Shown piece by piece: positions 19,459 to 28,772 of a DNA stretch of 41,922 nt. The stretch is from Desulfitobacteriaceae bacterium (GTDB taxonomy: Bacteria > Bacillota > Dehalobacteriia > Dehalobacteriales > Dehalobacteriaceae). The stretch's first letter is position 1, and each line of letters starts with the position of its first letter. The translations under genes and the position numbers were made by a program. The notes beneath the pieces were generated by a model. That model did no database searches, was not told the origin of the DNA, and saw nothing but the letters and a program-made list of their open reading frames with translations. The stretch lies in the NCBI GenBank assembly GCA_028709045.1, contig JAQVXR010000004.1, positions 1-41,922 on the forward strand. The letters run 5' to 3'.

Positions 19459-20145
19459 ATGAGAACCGTTGAAAAAGTCGGAAAGACAACGGATGAGGCA
19501 ATTGAAGCTGCCTTAAAAGAATTAGAAGCACATAGAGATGAAGTTGAAGTTGAGATAATTGATTATCCTTCCCGAGGGCTATTTGGAATTTTTGGAAATA
19601 AGGCTGCTCGAGTAAAGGTTACTTTATTGCAAAATCAGGTAACAGAAAAAAAACAATTAGAAACTGAAAAAACTAATCAAGTTGATGCACAAATAGATGA
19701 CCCGGTTGACGTTGCCATGGAATTTTTAGAGACTGTTTTTAGTAAGATGGGAGTAAAAGTAAAAACAGATATTTCTAGAGATGATGGATTTATATATTTA
19801 TCTTTTACCGGAGAGGATTTAGGGATTTTGATTGGGCGGCGAGGAGAAACACTTGATTCTCTTCAATATCTTCTAAATCTGATAGTGTCACGGAAAATGG
19901 GTCAAAGAAATCGGATTATATTAGATGTGGAGGGTTACCGGAAGCGTCGGGAGGAGACACTGGTTAAATTGGCGCAGCGCCTTTCCGAAAAGGTAAAAAG
20001 AACAGGACATAATATTGTATTGGAACCAATGAGCCCGCATGAACGGCGTATTATCCATACAGCTTTGCAGAATGACCAAAGAGTGCGTACATTCAGTGAG
20101 GGTGAAGAGCCATATAGGAAGGTTGTTATCACAAGAAAAAGGTAA
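19459..20145 (+). CDS. jag: RNA-binding protein Jag/KhpB
   Basis: A 228-residue protein with the three domains of Jag/KhpB: an N-terminal Jag_N domain (about 1-55, with GLFGIFG), a KH domain with LGILIGRRGETLDSLQYLL (about 118-140) and a C-terminal R3H domain (RRIIHTALQNDQRVRTFSEG). The family binds RNA and is linked to cell elongation and division in Gram-positive bacteria. The ATG directly abuts the yidC stop, so translation is coupled. A strong terminator follows. Confidence 0.95.
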   Translation: MRTVEKVGKTTDEAIEAALKELEAHRDEVEVEIIDYPSRGLFGIFGNKAARVKVTLLQNQVTEKKQLETEKTNQVDAQIDDPVDVAMEFLETVFSKMGVKVKTDISRDDGFIYLSFTGEDLGILIGRRGETLDSLQYLLNLIVSRKMGQRNRIILDVEGYRKRREETLVKLAQRLSEKVKRTGHNIVLEPMSPHERRIIHTALQNDQRVRTFSEGEEPYRKVVITRKR

Positions 20146-20167
20146 TTATAAAAGAAGAGTAAAAAAC

Positions 20168-20196
20168 AACCCAGTAATGTACATTACTGGGTTTTT
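20168..20196 (+). terminator. Terminator after jag
   Basis: AACCCAGTAATGT pairs with ACATTACTGGGTT (26-nt perfect palindrome, 20168-20193) and is followed by TTT. It ends the rpmH-jag unit before mnmE. Confidence 0.85.
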
Positions 20197-20223
20197 CTAA
20201 AGGATTAATGAGGTGAAATTTTT

Positions 20224-21606
20224 ATGTTATCCGATACCATTGCTGCGATCTCTACTCCTTTGGGTGAAGGAGGAATTGGGATTGTCAGAATCAGCGGTAA
20301 AGAAGCTCTGAAAGTTATGAAAAAAATATTTCATTCTAAAAACCCAAAAGATTGGAATCATGTAAAAAGCCAAACCATGCATTTAGGTTACGTTGTCGAC
20401 TTTGAAGGTAATATAATTGATGAAGTACTGGTTTCAATAATGAGAGAACCAAAAACTTTTACTGGTGAAGATATTGTTGAAATAAATTGTCATGGGGGTC
20501 TGATTCCTCTAAAGAAAACACTGGAGCTAACACTTCAAGCCGGAGCAAGAATGGCAGATAGAGGAGAATTTACAAAAAGGGCTTTTTTAAATGGACGGAT
20601 TGACTTAAGTCAAGCTGAAGGAATCATTGATATTATCAGGGCAAAAACGGATGCCGGTCTTAAAGCCGCACTGGGTCAGATGGAAGGGTCCTTGTCCAGA
20701 AAAATAAAAGAAATCCAGAATAGCATTTTGGGAGTACTGGCAATAATTGAAGCGGGCATCGATTTTCCTGAAGATGAAGTAGAAGAAATCAGCACCTCTA
20801 AAGTTCAGGAAACTATTAAAGAGGTATATGAAGAGACAGAGAAAATGATTAAAAGTGCTGAGCGGGGGAAAATTATCCGCGAGGGAATTAATACGGTCAT
20901 TGTCGGCCGCACTAATGTAGGAAAATCCAGTCTGCTTAATGCTTTGTTGGGAGAAAAAAGAGCTATTGTAACAAATGTCCCGGGAACAACCAGAGACACC
21001 ATCGAAGAATTCATTAATGTGGGTGGTTTCCCCCTCAAAATTGTTGATACAGCCGGAATTAGAGAGACAGAAGATGTGGTAGAAAAAATCGGTGTTGAGA
21101 AAAGCCGCGAGCTATTGGAAAATGCTGATCTGGTATTGCTTGTCTTGGATATTACAGCAGGTATTTCACAAGATGAAATGGATCTAATCAACAGCGAGAA
21201 AGCAAAAAATATAATTGTTTTAATTAACAAAATTGATGTTAAAGAAAGTCAAGCAGAAAAGCAAAGATTTGAAAAAGTAGTGGAAGGAATACCACATTTA
21301 TTTATTTCCGCTCAAGAAGAAATAGGCATTGGTGAACTTGAAAAAATGATCGAGCAGTTAATTACCGATCGAGGTGTGGAGTCTACAGGAGATTTTTTTA
21401 TTACAAATATTAGGCATAAAAACTGTTTGGTTCGGACGAAAGAACATTTAAATGAAGTTATTAACGGAATTAAGTTGGGAGTAAGTCTTGATATAGTCTC
21501 GATTGATGTACGAAGTGCATGGGAATCGTTGGGGGAAATAACCGGGGAAACGGTTGGTGAAGAATTACTTGACAGGATATTTTCCGATTTTTGCATAGGG
21601 AAGTAG
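20224..21606 (+). CDS. mnmE: tRNA modification GTPase MnmE
   Basis: MnmE, with MnmG, adds carboxymethylaminomethyl to U34 of certain tRNAs. The 460-residue protein has the N-terminal tetrahydrofolate-binding domain (1-120), a helical domain interrupted by the G domain with G1 GRTNVGKSS, the G3 segment DTAGIRETED and G4 NKID, and the conserved C-terminal CIGK with catalytic C457. GAGGTG precedes the ATG. mnmG follows 9 nt downstream, so the two partners are co-expressed. Confidence 0.97.
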   Translation: MLSDTIAAISTPLGEGGIGIVRISGKEALKVMKKIFHSKNPKDWNHVKSQTMHLGYVVDFEGNIIDEVLVSIMREPKTFTGEDIVEINCHGGLIPLKKTLELTLQAGARMADRGEFTKRAFLNGRIDLSQAEGIIDIIRAKTDAGLKAALGQMEGSLSRKIKEIQNSILGVLAIIEAGIDFPEDEVEEISTSKVQETIKEVYEETEKMIKSAERGKIIREGINTVIVGRTNVGKSSLLNALLGEKRAIVTNVPGTTRDTIEEFINVGGFPLKIVDTAGIRETEDVVEKIGVEKSRELLENADLVLLVLDITAGISQDEMDLINSEKAKNIIVLINKIDVKESQAEKQRFEKVVEGIPHLFISAQEEIGIGELEKMIEQLITDRGVESTGDFFITNIRHKNCLVRTKEHLNEVINGIKLGVSLDIVSIDVRSAWESLGEITGETVGEELLDRIFSDFCIGK

Positions 21607-21615
21607 GGGTTTGAC

Positions 21616-23508
21616 ATGAATTATTTTGGCGGATCATATGATGTAATTGTTATTGGGGCAGGTCATGCCGGCTGTGAAGCAGCTCTTGCTCCGGCACGAA
21701 TGGGTTTTAAAACTTTATTACTTACTTTAAATATGGATAATATTGCTTTGATGCCATGCAATCCTGCAATAGGAGGTCCGGCCAAAGGGCATTTGGTTCG
21801 AGAAATAGATGCTTTAGGCGGGGAAATGGCTCATAATATTGATCAAGCACATATTCAAATTCGCATTTTAAATACGGGAAAAGGGCCGGCCGTTCATGCC
21901 CTTCGTGCCCAAGCCGACAAGAAGCTTTATCAAAGGATAATGACTAATACATTGGAGAAACAGGAAAACCTCGACCTAAAGCAAGATACGGTCGATAAGA
22001 TATTGATTAACAACTACCGGGTAACGGGGGTTGTCACCAAAAACGGCTGTCGTTTTGAAGGAAAAACTATTATACTGACGACAGGGACTTATCTGCGGGG
22101 TCGGATTATTATTGGGGAGGTATGTTATCAGGGAGGACCCAATAGTCAACATGCCTCTGTCAAGCTTGTGGACAGCCTAAAAGAATTAGGCTTGGAAATA
22201 AGACGTTTTAAGACCGGGACACCGGCCCGTGTAGATAAGAGGACAATTGATTTTGAAAAGACCATTGAACAGCCGGGAAGTACGGCTCCATTGGCTTTTT
22301 CATTTTTGACAAAGGAGTTTAATCGGCCTAATGTGCCTTGCTGGTTGACATATACAAATGAGCGAACCCACCAGATTATCCGGGATAACCTGCATCGTGC
22401 TCCATTATTCAGCGGTATTATTGAGGGTGTTGGTCCCAGATATTGTCCTTCAATAGAAGATAAAGTGGTCCGGTTTGCGGATAAAACATCTCATCAGCTC
22501 TTTTTGGAGCCGGAAGGGATGGATACTTATGAGTATTATGTTCAGGGAATGTCCAGCAGCTTGCCTGTTGATGTACAATTAGCGTTTCTCCGTACCATCA
22601 AAGGATTAGAACGTGTTGAAATAATGAGACCGGCCTATGCCATTGAGTATGATTGTATTGACCCTACCCAGCTTGAAGCAACGTTGGAAACAAAATCAAT
22701 AAAGGGATTGTTTATGGCAGGTCAGATCAACGGCTCCTCAGGATATGAGGAAGCAGCTGCCCAGGGTCTATTGGCCGGAATCAATGCTGCTCTTATGCTA
22801 AAAGACAAAGAACCTTTGGTTTTAAAAAGATCTGATGCCTACATTGGAGTTTTAATTGATGATTTAGTTACTAAGGGAACAAATGAACCTTACCGGATGC
22901 TTACTTCTCGGGCAGAATATAGGTTATTATTAAGACAAGATAATGCAGATTTGCGTTTAACAGAAAAAGGCCGGCAGGTGGGACTGGTTGATGACGGTCG
23001 GTGGTCGTTTTTTACGAAAAAGAAAGAACAGATTGAAAAAAACTTGGCATGGGCAAAGGAAACGAGAATATTTCCGCAAAATAAAAAACTGAGCGAGCTT
23101 TTATTGCGCAGGGGATCAAGTAAAATCGATAAAGCCGTTTCAGTGTGTGAATTAGTAAAAAGGCCGGAGATTACTTTGGAAGATGCCCTTTCCCTGTTAG
23201 ATGAAGAAATTAAATTAGACACGCAGGTAAGTGAACAGGTAGAAATTCAAATTAAGTATGATGGATATATAAATAAACAAATGGCGCAGGTTGAACGTTT
23301 TAATAAACTGGAGAATAAAAAAATTCCGGAATGGGTGCAATATAATAAAATTAGCGGTTTAAGAAAAGAGGCTCAACAAAAATTAGAGCAGGTTAATCCT
23401 CGTTCCATTGGCCAAGCATCTCGGATTTCAGGAGTGTCTCCGGCAGATATTTCCGTATTAATGGTTTACATGGAACAGCAAAAGAGAATAAATGAAAGAG
23501 AGGCATGA
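21616..23508 (+). CDS. mnmG: tRNA uridine-5-carboxymethylaminomethyl synthesis enzyme MnmG
   Basis: MnmG is the FAD- and NADH-dependent partner of MnmE in U34 modification. The 630-residue protein starts with the dinucleotide motif [14 protein letters not shown] and carries the family signatures [22 protein letters not shown] (listed here as [11 protein letters not shown] onward) and [16 protein letters not shown], with the C-terminal helical MnmE-binding domain. Length is standard. It overlaps rsmG by 4 nt. Confidence 0.97.
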   Translation: MNYFGGSYDVIVIGAGHAGCEAALAPARMGFKTLLLTLNMDNIALMPCNPAIGGPAKGHLVREIDALGGEMAHNIDQAHIQIRILNTGKGPAVHALRAQADKKLYQRIMTNTLEKQENLDLKQDTVDKILINNYRVTGVVTKNGCRFEGKTIILTTGTYLRGRIIIGEVCYQGGPNSQHASVKLVDSLKELGLEIRRFKTGTPARVDKRTIDFEKTIEQPGSTAPLAFSFLTKEFNRPNVPCWLTYTNERTHQIIRDNLHRAPLFSGIIEGVGPRYCPSIEDKVVRFADKTSHQLFLEPEGMDTYEYYVQGMSSSLPVDVQLAFLRTIKGLERVEIMRPAYAIEYDCIDPTQLEATLETKSIKGLFMAGQINGSSGYEEAAAQGLLAGINAALMLKDKEPLVLKRSDAYIGVLIDDLVTKGTNEPYRMLTSRAEYRLLLRQDNADLRLTEKGRQVGLVDDGRWSFFTKKKEQIEKNLAWAKETRIFPQNKKLSELLLRRGSSKIDKAVSVCELVKRPEITLEDALSLLDEEIKLDTQVSEQVEIQIKYDGYINKQMAQVERFNKLENKKIPEWVQYNKISGLRKEAQQKLEQVNPRSIGQASRISGVSPADISVLMVYMEQQKRINEREA

Positions 23509-24236
23509 AAATGCCCGATTTATTCAGGCGTGTTTTAAGAAAGGGATTCGATGAATTAGCTCTTTCGATAAATGAAGAAAAAATAGAAAAGTTAGCCCTG
23601 TATAAAGATATGCTTCTCTCCTGGAATGAACAGATAAATCTCACGGCTATTTTGGATCAGGAAGAAATAGCCATAAAGCATTTTATTGATTCTTTGGCGG
23701 TAAGCCGTTTTATTGATTTCAAAAAGGACCAAAAACTGATTGATATTGGGAGCGGGGCAGGCTTTCCTGGACTACCGATAAAAATAATTTTTCCGGAAAT
23801 CAATGTTACTTTGCTTGATTCTTTGCAAAAAAGATGCCGATTTCTTAATGAATTGATACGGGAATTAGGCCTTAGCGGAATTGAAGCGGTACATGGACGT
23901 GCGGAGGAGAAAGGCCAAGATCCTCTCATGAGAGAAGAGTTTGACTTTGCTGTCGCTCGGGCAGTTACCAAGTTGCCTGTTTTAGTTGAATACTGTCTTC
24001 CTTTTGTTAAAGAAGGCGGTATATTTATCGCATTTAAGGGACCGGGAGTAAATGATGAAACAAAAAGTGCCCAAAAAGCTATTACCCTTCTTGGCGGGCG
24101 GTTAATCGAGAACAAAAGATTCACTTTGCCCGTCTCCAAGGAGGAGCGGTCTTTGGTACTGATTGGGAAAAAAGAAAGCACGGAAAAAATTTATCCGAGA
24201 CGGCCTGGTATCCCGGAGAAAAAACCACTTCTCTAA
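23505..24236 (+). CDS. rsmG: 16S rRNA (guanine527-N7)-methyltransferase RsmG
   Basis: RsmG methylates G527 of 16S rRNA; loss gives low-level streptomycin resistance in known bacteria. The 243-residue Rossmann-fold methyltransferase has the SAM motif [17 protein letters not shown] (about 79-95), N-terminal NLTAI and the DFAVARAV segment. The ATGA overlap with mnmG indicates coupled translation. In many Bacillus genomes noc follows here; it is absent and parA follows after a terminator. Confidence 0.96.
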   Translation: MKMPDLFRRVLRKGFDELALSINEEKIEKLALYKDMLLSWNEQINLTAILDQEEIAIKHFIDSLAVSRFIDFKKDQKLIDIGSGAGFPGLPIKIIFPEINVTLLDSLQKRCRFLNELIRELGLSGIEAVHGRAEEKGQDPLMREEFDFAVARAVTKLPVLVEYCLPFVKEGGIFIAFKGPGVNDETKSAQKAITLLGGRLIENKRFTLPVSKEERSLVLIGKKESTEKIYPRRPGIPEKKPLL

Positions 24237-24273
24237 ATCTAATTAATCTTGTGGTGATAACCCTTACTTATTT

Positions 24274-24305
24274 AACTCCTTACCAGAAGGGGGAGTTTTT
24301 TTATT
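24274..24305 (+). terminator. Terminator after rsmG
   Basis: AACTCC (24274-24279) pairs with GGAGTT (24292-24297) and is followed by TTTTTTA. It isolates parA-parB from the mnmE-mnmG-rsmG unit. Confidence 0.7.
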
Positions 24306-24374
24306 TTCTGGGGAGGGATAGTTGAATGCCATGTGGAATTATACAAATTTGATACAATATTTGGTGGTGGGAAT

Positions 24375-25136
24375 ATGGGGAAAGTAATTGCGGTAGCAAA
24401 TCAAAAAGGCGGAGTCGCAAAAACAACTACTGCTGTTAACATGGCAGCTTTTATGGCGATGGAAGGAAGACAGGTACTGGTTATTGATATTGATCCTCAG
24501 GGCAATGCGTCCAGCGGACTAGGGGTAAATAGATTTGAAACGGAACATTGTATTTACGATGTAATTATAAACGGAGCGCCAATTGATGCGGTTACCCACA
24601 ATACGGAACTGGAAAAATTATTTGTTGTGCCCGCAACTATTCAACTAGCCGGTGCCGAGATTGAGTTGGTTTCAGCTGTCGCCAGAGAATCTAAGCTAAA
24701 GAAAGCATTAAAAACAGTGCGGGATAAATATGATTACATAATAATTGACTGTCCCCCCTCCCTTGGACTTTTAACTTTAAATGCGTTGACTGCCTGTGAC
24801 ACTGTGTTGATTCCCATCCAATGTGAGTATTATGCTTTGGAAGGATTAGGGCAGCTGATGAATACATATGAACTTGTTAAAAAGCACTTAAACCCGGATC
24901 TGGAAATTGAAGGTGTAGTTTTAACGATGTTTGATGCCCGCACTAACCTTGCCATTCAAGTAGTAGACGAAGTAAAGAATTATTTTAAGGGGAAAGTATT
25001 TGCGTCAATTATTCCCCGGAATGTGCGATTATCAGAAGCACCCAGTCATGGAAAGCCCATTTCCCTTTATGATCCTAAATCACGGGGAGCAGAGGTATAT
25101 CATGAGCTGGCAAAGGAAGTGATTGAGAATGGCTAA
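24375..25136 (+). CDS. parA: Chromosome partitioning ATPase ParA/Soj
   Basis: ParA is a DNA-binding Walker ATPase that works with ParB-parS in origin segregation and, in Bacillus, modulates DnaA. The 253-residue product has the deviant Walker A KGGVAKTT (11-18), with alanine where B. subtilis Soj has G15, and the switch motif [16 protein letters not shown]. The ATG at 24375 is chosen because it matches the Soj N-terminus [13 protein letters not shown]; a longer frame from 24333 adds 14 non-conserved residues. It overlaps parB by 8 nt. Confidence 0.96.
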   Translation: MGKVIAVANQKGGVAKTTTAVNMAAFMAMEGRQVLVIDIDPQGNASSGLGVNRFETEHCIYDVIINGAPIDAVTHNTELEKLFVVPATIQLAGAEIELVSAVARESKLKKALKTVRDKYDYIIIDCPPSLGLLTLNALTACDTVLIPIQCEYYALEGLGQLMNTYELVKKHLNPDLEIEGVVLTMFDARTNLAIQVVDEVKNYFKGKVFASIIPRNVRLSEAPSHGKPISLYDPKSRGAEVYHELAKEVIENG

Positions 25137-25995
25137 GAGAGGATTAGGAAGGGGATTGCAAGCGCTGATCCCACCTTCACCAATTGCGGAGACAAATGAA
25201 AAATCAATTGTTTTAATTAAGCTGGACAAAATTGAGCCTAATAGAGAACAACCACGGAAAAATTTTCACCAAGATAGAATTAGAGAATTAGCAGAATCCA
25301 TTAAAGAACATGGTGTTGTTCAGCCAATTGTGGTGCGCAGCATAAGTGAAGAGAAATATGAAATTGTCGTCGGGGAACGACGTTGGCGTGCGAGTCGCTT
25401 AGCTGGACTCAAGGAAATTCCCTGTGTGATTAGGGATGTTGACCAAAAAGAAAGTACGGAACTGGCATTAATTGAAAATATCCAGCGAGAGGATTTAAAT
25501 ATTCTGGAAGAGGCGGAGGCTTATCAAAAGCTCATTTCAGAACATAATTACACTCAAGAACAACTAGCAGCCCGGCTGGGGAAAAGCCGCTCATATATTA
25601 CCAACACGTTACGGCTATTAAATCTTGCCATGCCACTGCAGGGATTTGTCCGAGATGGTATTATCAGCGCAGGGCATGCCCGGGCAATACTTTCGGTAAG
25701 CGATACCAGTAAGCAGTATTCATTTGCCCAAAAAATCATTAAAGAAAAGCTTTCTGTTCGACAAGCGGAAGAACTTGCTAAGGAATTTAATAAAAAAGAA
25801 AGCTTTAAAGAAAAAACTAAATATAATTCACGTCTTACAGTGGAATATCGGGATATCCAAGACAGACTGCGGGAAACTTTTGAGACAAAAGTGAAAATAT
25901 GTCCAAAGGAAAAAGGCGGCCGAATAGAGATAGAGTATTATAGCGAAGATGATCTCACAAGAATAATGAGTGTAATTATGCCGGAAGAGAGTTAA
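25129..25995 (+). CDS. parB: Chromosome partitioning protein ParB/Spo0J
   Basis: ParB is a CTP-dependent clamp that loads at parS and spreads to organise the origin and recruit condensin. The 288-residue product has the N-terminal ParA-stimulating segment [10 protein letters not shown], the CTP-binding motif [21 protein letters not shown], the helix-turn-helix [20 protein letters not shown] and a C-terminal dimerisation domain. The ATG at 25129 is preferred to a TTG two codons upstream because AAGGAAGTG has good spacing to it. Two parS sites lie within 520 bp downstream. Confidence 0.97.
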   Translation: MAKRGLGRGLQALIPPSPIAETNEKSIVLIKLDKIEPNREQPRKNFHQDRIRELAESIKEHGVVQPIVVRSISEEKYEIVVGERRWRASRLAGLKEIPCVIRDVDQKESTELALIENIQREDLNILEEAEAYQKLISEHNYTQEQLAARLGKSRSYITNTLRLLNLAMPLQGFVRDGIISAGHARAILSVSDTSKQYSFAQKIIKEKLSVRQAEELAKEFNKKESFKEKTKYNSRLTVEYRDIQDRLRETFETKVKICPKEKGGRIEIEYYSEDDLTRIMSVIMPEES

Positions 25996-26001
25996 TTCAG
26001 C

Positions 26002-26038
26002 GCAGGAAATGTTTCACGTGAAACATTTCCTGCTTTTA
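26002..26038 (+). terminator. Palindromic terminator after parB that contains parS
   Basis: A perfect 32-bp palindrome (26002-26033) is followed by TTTT. Its centre is the parS site, so the same sequence is a ParB loading site as DNA and a terminator hairpin as RNA. Confidence 0.7.
26010..26025. promoter_or_regulatory. parS: parS site 1
   Basis: TGTTTCACGTGAAACA is a perfect match to the 16-bp consensus ParB/Spo0J binding palindrome. It lies just after parB, in the centre of the terminator hairpin. Confidence 0.95.
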
Positions 26039-26075
26039 AAATCACCATGCTTTGGAGGTGTGCCTTATTATCTAA

Positions 26076-26528
26076 ATGAGAAAAAGCACTAAAGGCCTTT
26101 TAATAAACTTATGCTTAAGTTTTGCCTGTGTGGGTGTATTTATAGCCTGCTTGAATAAATCTCAGACAGCTTTATTTAGCACAGGAAATCTGAGCGCTAC
26201 ACACATTTTTGTGAGTATGGGGCTGGGAGTCATAGGGGGAATCTTAATAGAATTAACAGACGCTTTCGGTACAGGGAAAAGCAGACGCCGAGGCGGAATA
26301 AATTATGGAATTCTTCTTGGGCAGGGTGTTCCTGCTGTTTTTTTGGGGCTGAATCCTTTAATAATCGGATTGATGTCAACAATTGAGATCAACCTTGACT
26401 ATTATGGCTGGTTTGGCAAATGGGGGTCTGAGTTAAGCTTGGTTGGATTTGTTTGGCTGGGTATTACACTATGTAAAACAGTAAAATATAGTTTTGGAAA
26501 GTTTCACGTGAAACAACGGAGGCGATAG
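26076..26528 (+). CDS. Small polytopic membrane protein, unknown function
   Basis: I do not recognise this 150-residue protein. It has about four hydrophobic segments: 9-25, 44-62 (GLGVIGGILIEL), 78-102 and 120-135. A basic loop GKSRRRGG lies between the second and third, and the tail KFHVKQRRR is basic. GGAGGTG lies 15 nt before the ATG, rather far, but an in-frame TAA excludes an earlier start. Its last codons contain the second parS palindrome (encoding FHVK), and the gene ends 2 nt before the following TTG start, so it is likely co-transcribed with the cysteine-desulfurase-like gene. Confidence 0.7.
   Translation: MRKSTKGLLINLCLSFACVGVFIACLNKSQTALFSTGNLSATHIFVSMGLGVIGGILIELTDAFGTGKSRRRGGINYGILLGQGVPAVFLGLNPLIIGLMSTIEINLDYYGWFGKWGSELSLVGFVWLGITLCKTVKYSFGKFHVKQRRR
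26500..26515. promoter_or_regulatory. parS: parS site 2 (one mismatch)
   Basis: AGTTTCACGTGAAACA differs from the consensus parS only at the first base. It is inside the 3' end of the small membrane-protein gene and about 490 bp from site 1. Paired parS sites around the origin are typical of Firmicutes. Confidence 0.85.
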
Positions 26529-26530
26529 AG

Positions 26531-27700
26531 TTGATTTATTTCGATAATGCAGCAACAACCTGGCCTAAGCCAAGCGAAGTTAAAAAAGCGATAGCATCGG
26601 CTTTGGATGAATATGGCGCTAATCCAGGCAGGGGAAGCTATGAGATGGCCCTTAAAGTTTCCCGCTTGATCTTTGAAACTCGAGCTGAATTAGCATCTCT
26701 TTTCAATATAAAAAAACCGGAAAGAATTGTTTTTACAGCAAACGCCACGGAATCCACTAATCTCGCATTAAAAGGATTTCTTAACCCAGGGGACCATGTG
26801 ATTTTTACCAGCTTAGAACATAATGCCATTTACCGGCCTTTAAAGGCGTTGGAAAAACGAGGAGTTAAACTGACCATGGTGCAGGCCGAATCAGATGGTA
26901 CTGTGCATCCGGAAATGATTGCCCGTGCGGTGCGCAGTGAAACGGTCCTGCTTGCCGTTTCCCATGTTTCCAATGTCACCGGGACAATATTGCCTATTGA
27001 GGAGTTTGCTCAAATTGTACGCCTCAAAAACATTAAAATGCTTGTTGATGTTGCTCAATCGGCGGGGTTCCTGGATATAGATGTAGAAAAACAAGGAATT
27101 GATCTTTTGGCTTTTCCGGGGCATAAAGGTCTTTATGGCCCAACGGGTATCGGCGGTCTCTATATTGGGGAGGGGATAAATTTAACTCCTTTAAAAGAGG
27201 GAGGGACAGGAAGCAAGTCCCAATCATGGGAGCAGCCGGATACTTTGCCGGACAGATTTGAAAGCGGCACCATTAATACTTTGGGGATAGCAGGTTTAAG
27301 AGCAGGAGTTGAGTTTTTAAAAAGTAAGGATGTTAAAAATATCAGAGAGCATGAGTGGAATTTGACCAAGAGATTTCTCCGGGGTTTAACTCAAATAGAA
27401 CAAGTGGTGGTATATGGCCCGAAAACTGATGTTTTTCGGGCGCCGGTTGTATCCTTTAACATTAAAAACTGTGATCCGGGGGAAGTTTCCTTTATGCTTG
27501 ATAAAATGTTTGGCATAGCGGCCCGGTCCGGTTTCCACTGTGCTCCTTTAACTCATCGAACAATAGGTACAGAAGAAACGGGGACAATCAGATTTAGTTT
27601 TGGAAACTTTAATACCATTGAGGAAATAGATGCCGGATTGGATGCAATAAAAGAGATTGTAAAAGAATTGGAGACCGGAACGTGTGGGGAACTATTGTAA
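26531..27700 (+). CDS. Cysteine desulfurase family protein (class V aminotransferase)
   Basis: A 389-residue PLP enzyme of the cysteine desulfurase-like group. It has the N-terminal YFDNAATTWPKP, HVSNVTGTILPI, the Schiff-base lysine in FPGHKGLYGPTG, and a cysteine in RSGFHCAPLTH at the active-site loop position. The family removes sulfur from cysteine for Fe-S clusters or thiolation, or acts on selenocysteine; the exact role here is not established. The TTG start at 26531 has CGGAGG 8 nt upstream. It overlaps the next gene by 19 nt. No SufU/IscU scaffold is adjacent. Confidence 0.88.
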   Translation: MIYFDNAATTWPKPSEVKKAIASALDEYGANPGRGSYEMALKVSRLIFETRAELASLFNIKKPERIVFTANATESTNLALKGFLNPGDHVIFTSLEHNAIYRPLKALEKRGVKLTMVQAESDGTVHPEMIARAVRSETVLLAVSHVSNVTGTILPIEEFAQIVRLKNIKMLVDVAQSAGFLDIDVEKQGIDLLAFPGHKGLYGPTGIGGLYIGEGINLTPLKEGGTGSKSQSWEQPDTLPDRFESGTINTLGIAGLRAGVEFLKSKDVKNIREHEWNLTKRFLRGLTQIEQVVVYGPKTDVFRAPVVSFNIKNCDPGEVSFMLDKMFGIAARSGFHCAPLTHRTIGTEETGTIRFSFGNFNTIEEIDAGLDAIKEIVKELETGTCGELL

Positions 27701-28380
27701 ATGTTTTAGCAATTATTGGAGGAACTATCCTGGGGGTTCTAGGTGGAAGATTGCTTTCGGATGATAACCGGGACACGGTTACAAAAGGAGTATCCTTGTG
27801 TGTGATATTAATTGGACTTCAAATGGCATTTGCTACTGAACACCTTATTGTTTTACTGGTGAGTATTGTGCTTGGCGGAGTTACCGGGGAAATTATCGGA
27901 ATAGAAAAGTATTTAAACCGGTTTGCTGCTTATTTAGAAAAGTCTCTAAAGGGAGGTTCCGGCAAATCAGGATTGGCGAAGGGTTTTGTCACCGCAACAC
28001 TTATTTATTGCGTAGGTGCAATGGCGATCATGGGTTCCCTGCAGAGCGGCCTTACCGGGGAACATAGCATCCTGTACGCTAAATCATTCATAGACGGTGT
28101 TACTTCAGTTGTATTGTCATCAACATTAGGTATTGGAGTGGCATTGTCCGCTCTCCCCCTCTTTTTCTATCAAGGAAGCATCACACTTCTTGCCGGATGG
28201 ATCGAACCATACATTATTGAAGAAGCAATCACGGAAATGAAAGCAGCCGGAGGGCTGCTGATTCTGGCCATTGGCCTAAATATGCTGGAGATTATTCGCA
28301 TCAGAGTGGGGAATTTGCTTCCGGCTGTGATTTATGCAGTGATTTTTATGACTTTAATGGCAAACATTAATTTAATTTAA
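27682..28380 (+). CDS. DUF554 family membrane protein
   Basis: A 232-residue protein with about seven hydrophobic segments and the DUF554/YdfK pattern: N-terminal GTIVNVLAIIGGTILGVLGG, YCVGAMAIMGSLQSGL, and SFIDGVTSVVLSSTLGIGVA. The function of the family is unknown; it is probably a transporter or channel. The GTG start at 27682 lies inside the end of the upstream gene, with TTGGAGACC as ribosome binding site, so translation is coupled. Confidence 0.88.
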   Translation: MWGTIVNVLAIIGGTILGVLGGRLLSDDNRDTVTKGVSLCVILIGLQMAFATEHLIVLLVSIVLGGVTGEIIGIEKYLNRFAAYLEKSLKGGSGKSGLAKGFVTATLIYCVGAMAIMGSLQSGLTGEHSILYAKSFIDGVTSVVLSSTLGIGVALSALPLFFYQGSITLLAGWIEPYIIEEAITEMKAAGGLLILAIGLNMLEIIRIRVGNLLPAVIYAVIFMTLMANINLI

Positions 28381-28428
28381 ACCGGTCTATTTTATTTTGG
28401 GTTTCTTTAAATGTTTTTATAATATGAT

Positions 28429-28725
28429 TTACTTAGCCCATTTATTTTTGAATATTAAATATAAGACACCCGTTACCGTTAATAATGCAAAAATAACAGT
28501 AAACAAATGGGAAGAAAACTGGCTGGTTATATAAATTGCCGTTGGGCCGTCTGCACCGCCGATAATTCCAACAGAGTCTGCTCCTATTTCATTTGAATGA
28601 AATTTATATTTAAGATACATAGGGATTAAAATATCAGCTGCTGCACAAACAAGAGTTGTTGCAGCAGCTATCACAGTTAATATGAATACTACTTGTGTTG
28701 ATTTATCCCGTTTGATGTTAATCAC
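28429..28725 (-). CDS. Small membrane protein with OadB/GcdB signature motif
   Basis: A 98-residue protein with two hydrophobic segments (12-34 and 70-91). Between them lies DSVGIIGGADGPTAIYITSQ (51-70), very like the GIIGGADGPTAIF segment of the beta subunits of sodium-pumping decarboxylases (OadB, MmdB, GcdB). It is far too short to be a beta subunit (about 370-430 residues) and no alpha or biotin subunit is nearby. Short proteins with this motif occur in other Firmicutes, with no function known to me. The start is probably GTG at 28725, but GAGGTG overlaps that codon, so initiation is uncertain. It is downstream of the HAD gene on the same strand. Confidence 0.7.
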   Translation of the reverse strand: MINIKRDKSTQVVFILTVIAAATTLVCAAADILIPMYLKYKFHSNEIGADSVGIIGGADGPTAIYITSQFSSHLFTVIFALLTVTGVLYLIFKNKWAK

Positions 28726-28772
28726 CTCTTTGAATTCATGGGGTTGTTAAGCGTTCGTTATAAAAACACCCG

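Noticed and set aside
23657-24181. 174-codon frame antisense to rsmG
   Set aside because: Entirely inside rsmG with no conserved motif.
24333-24375. Earlier start for parA adding 14 residues
   Set aside because: The extension is not conserved, and [13 protein letters not shown] aligns with known ParA N-termini.
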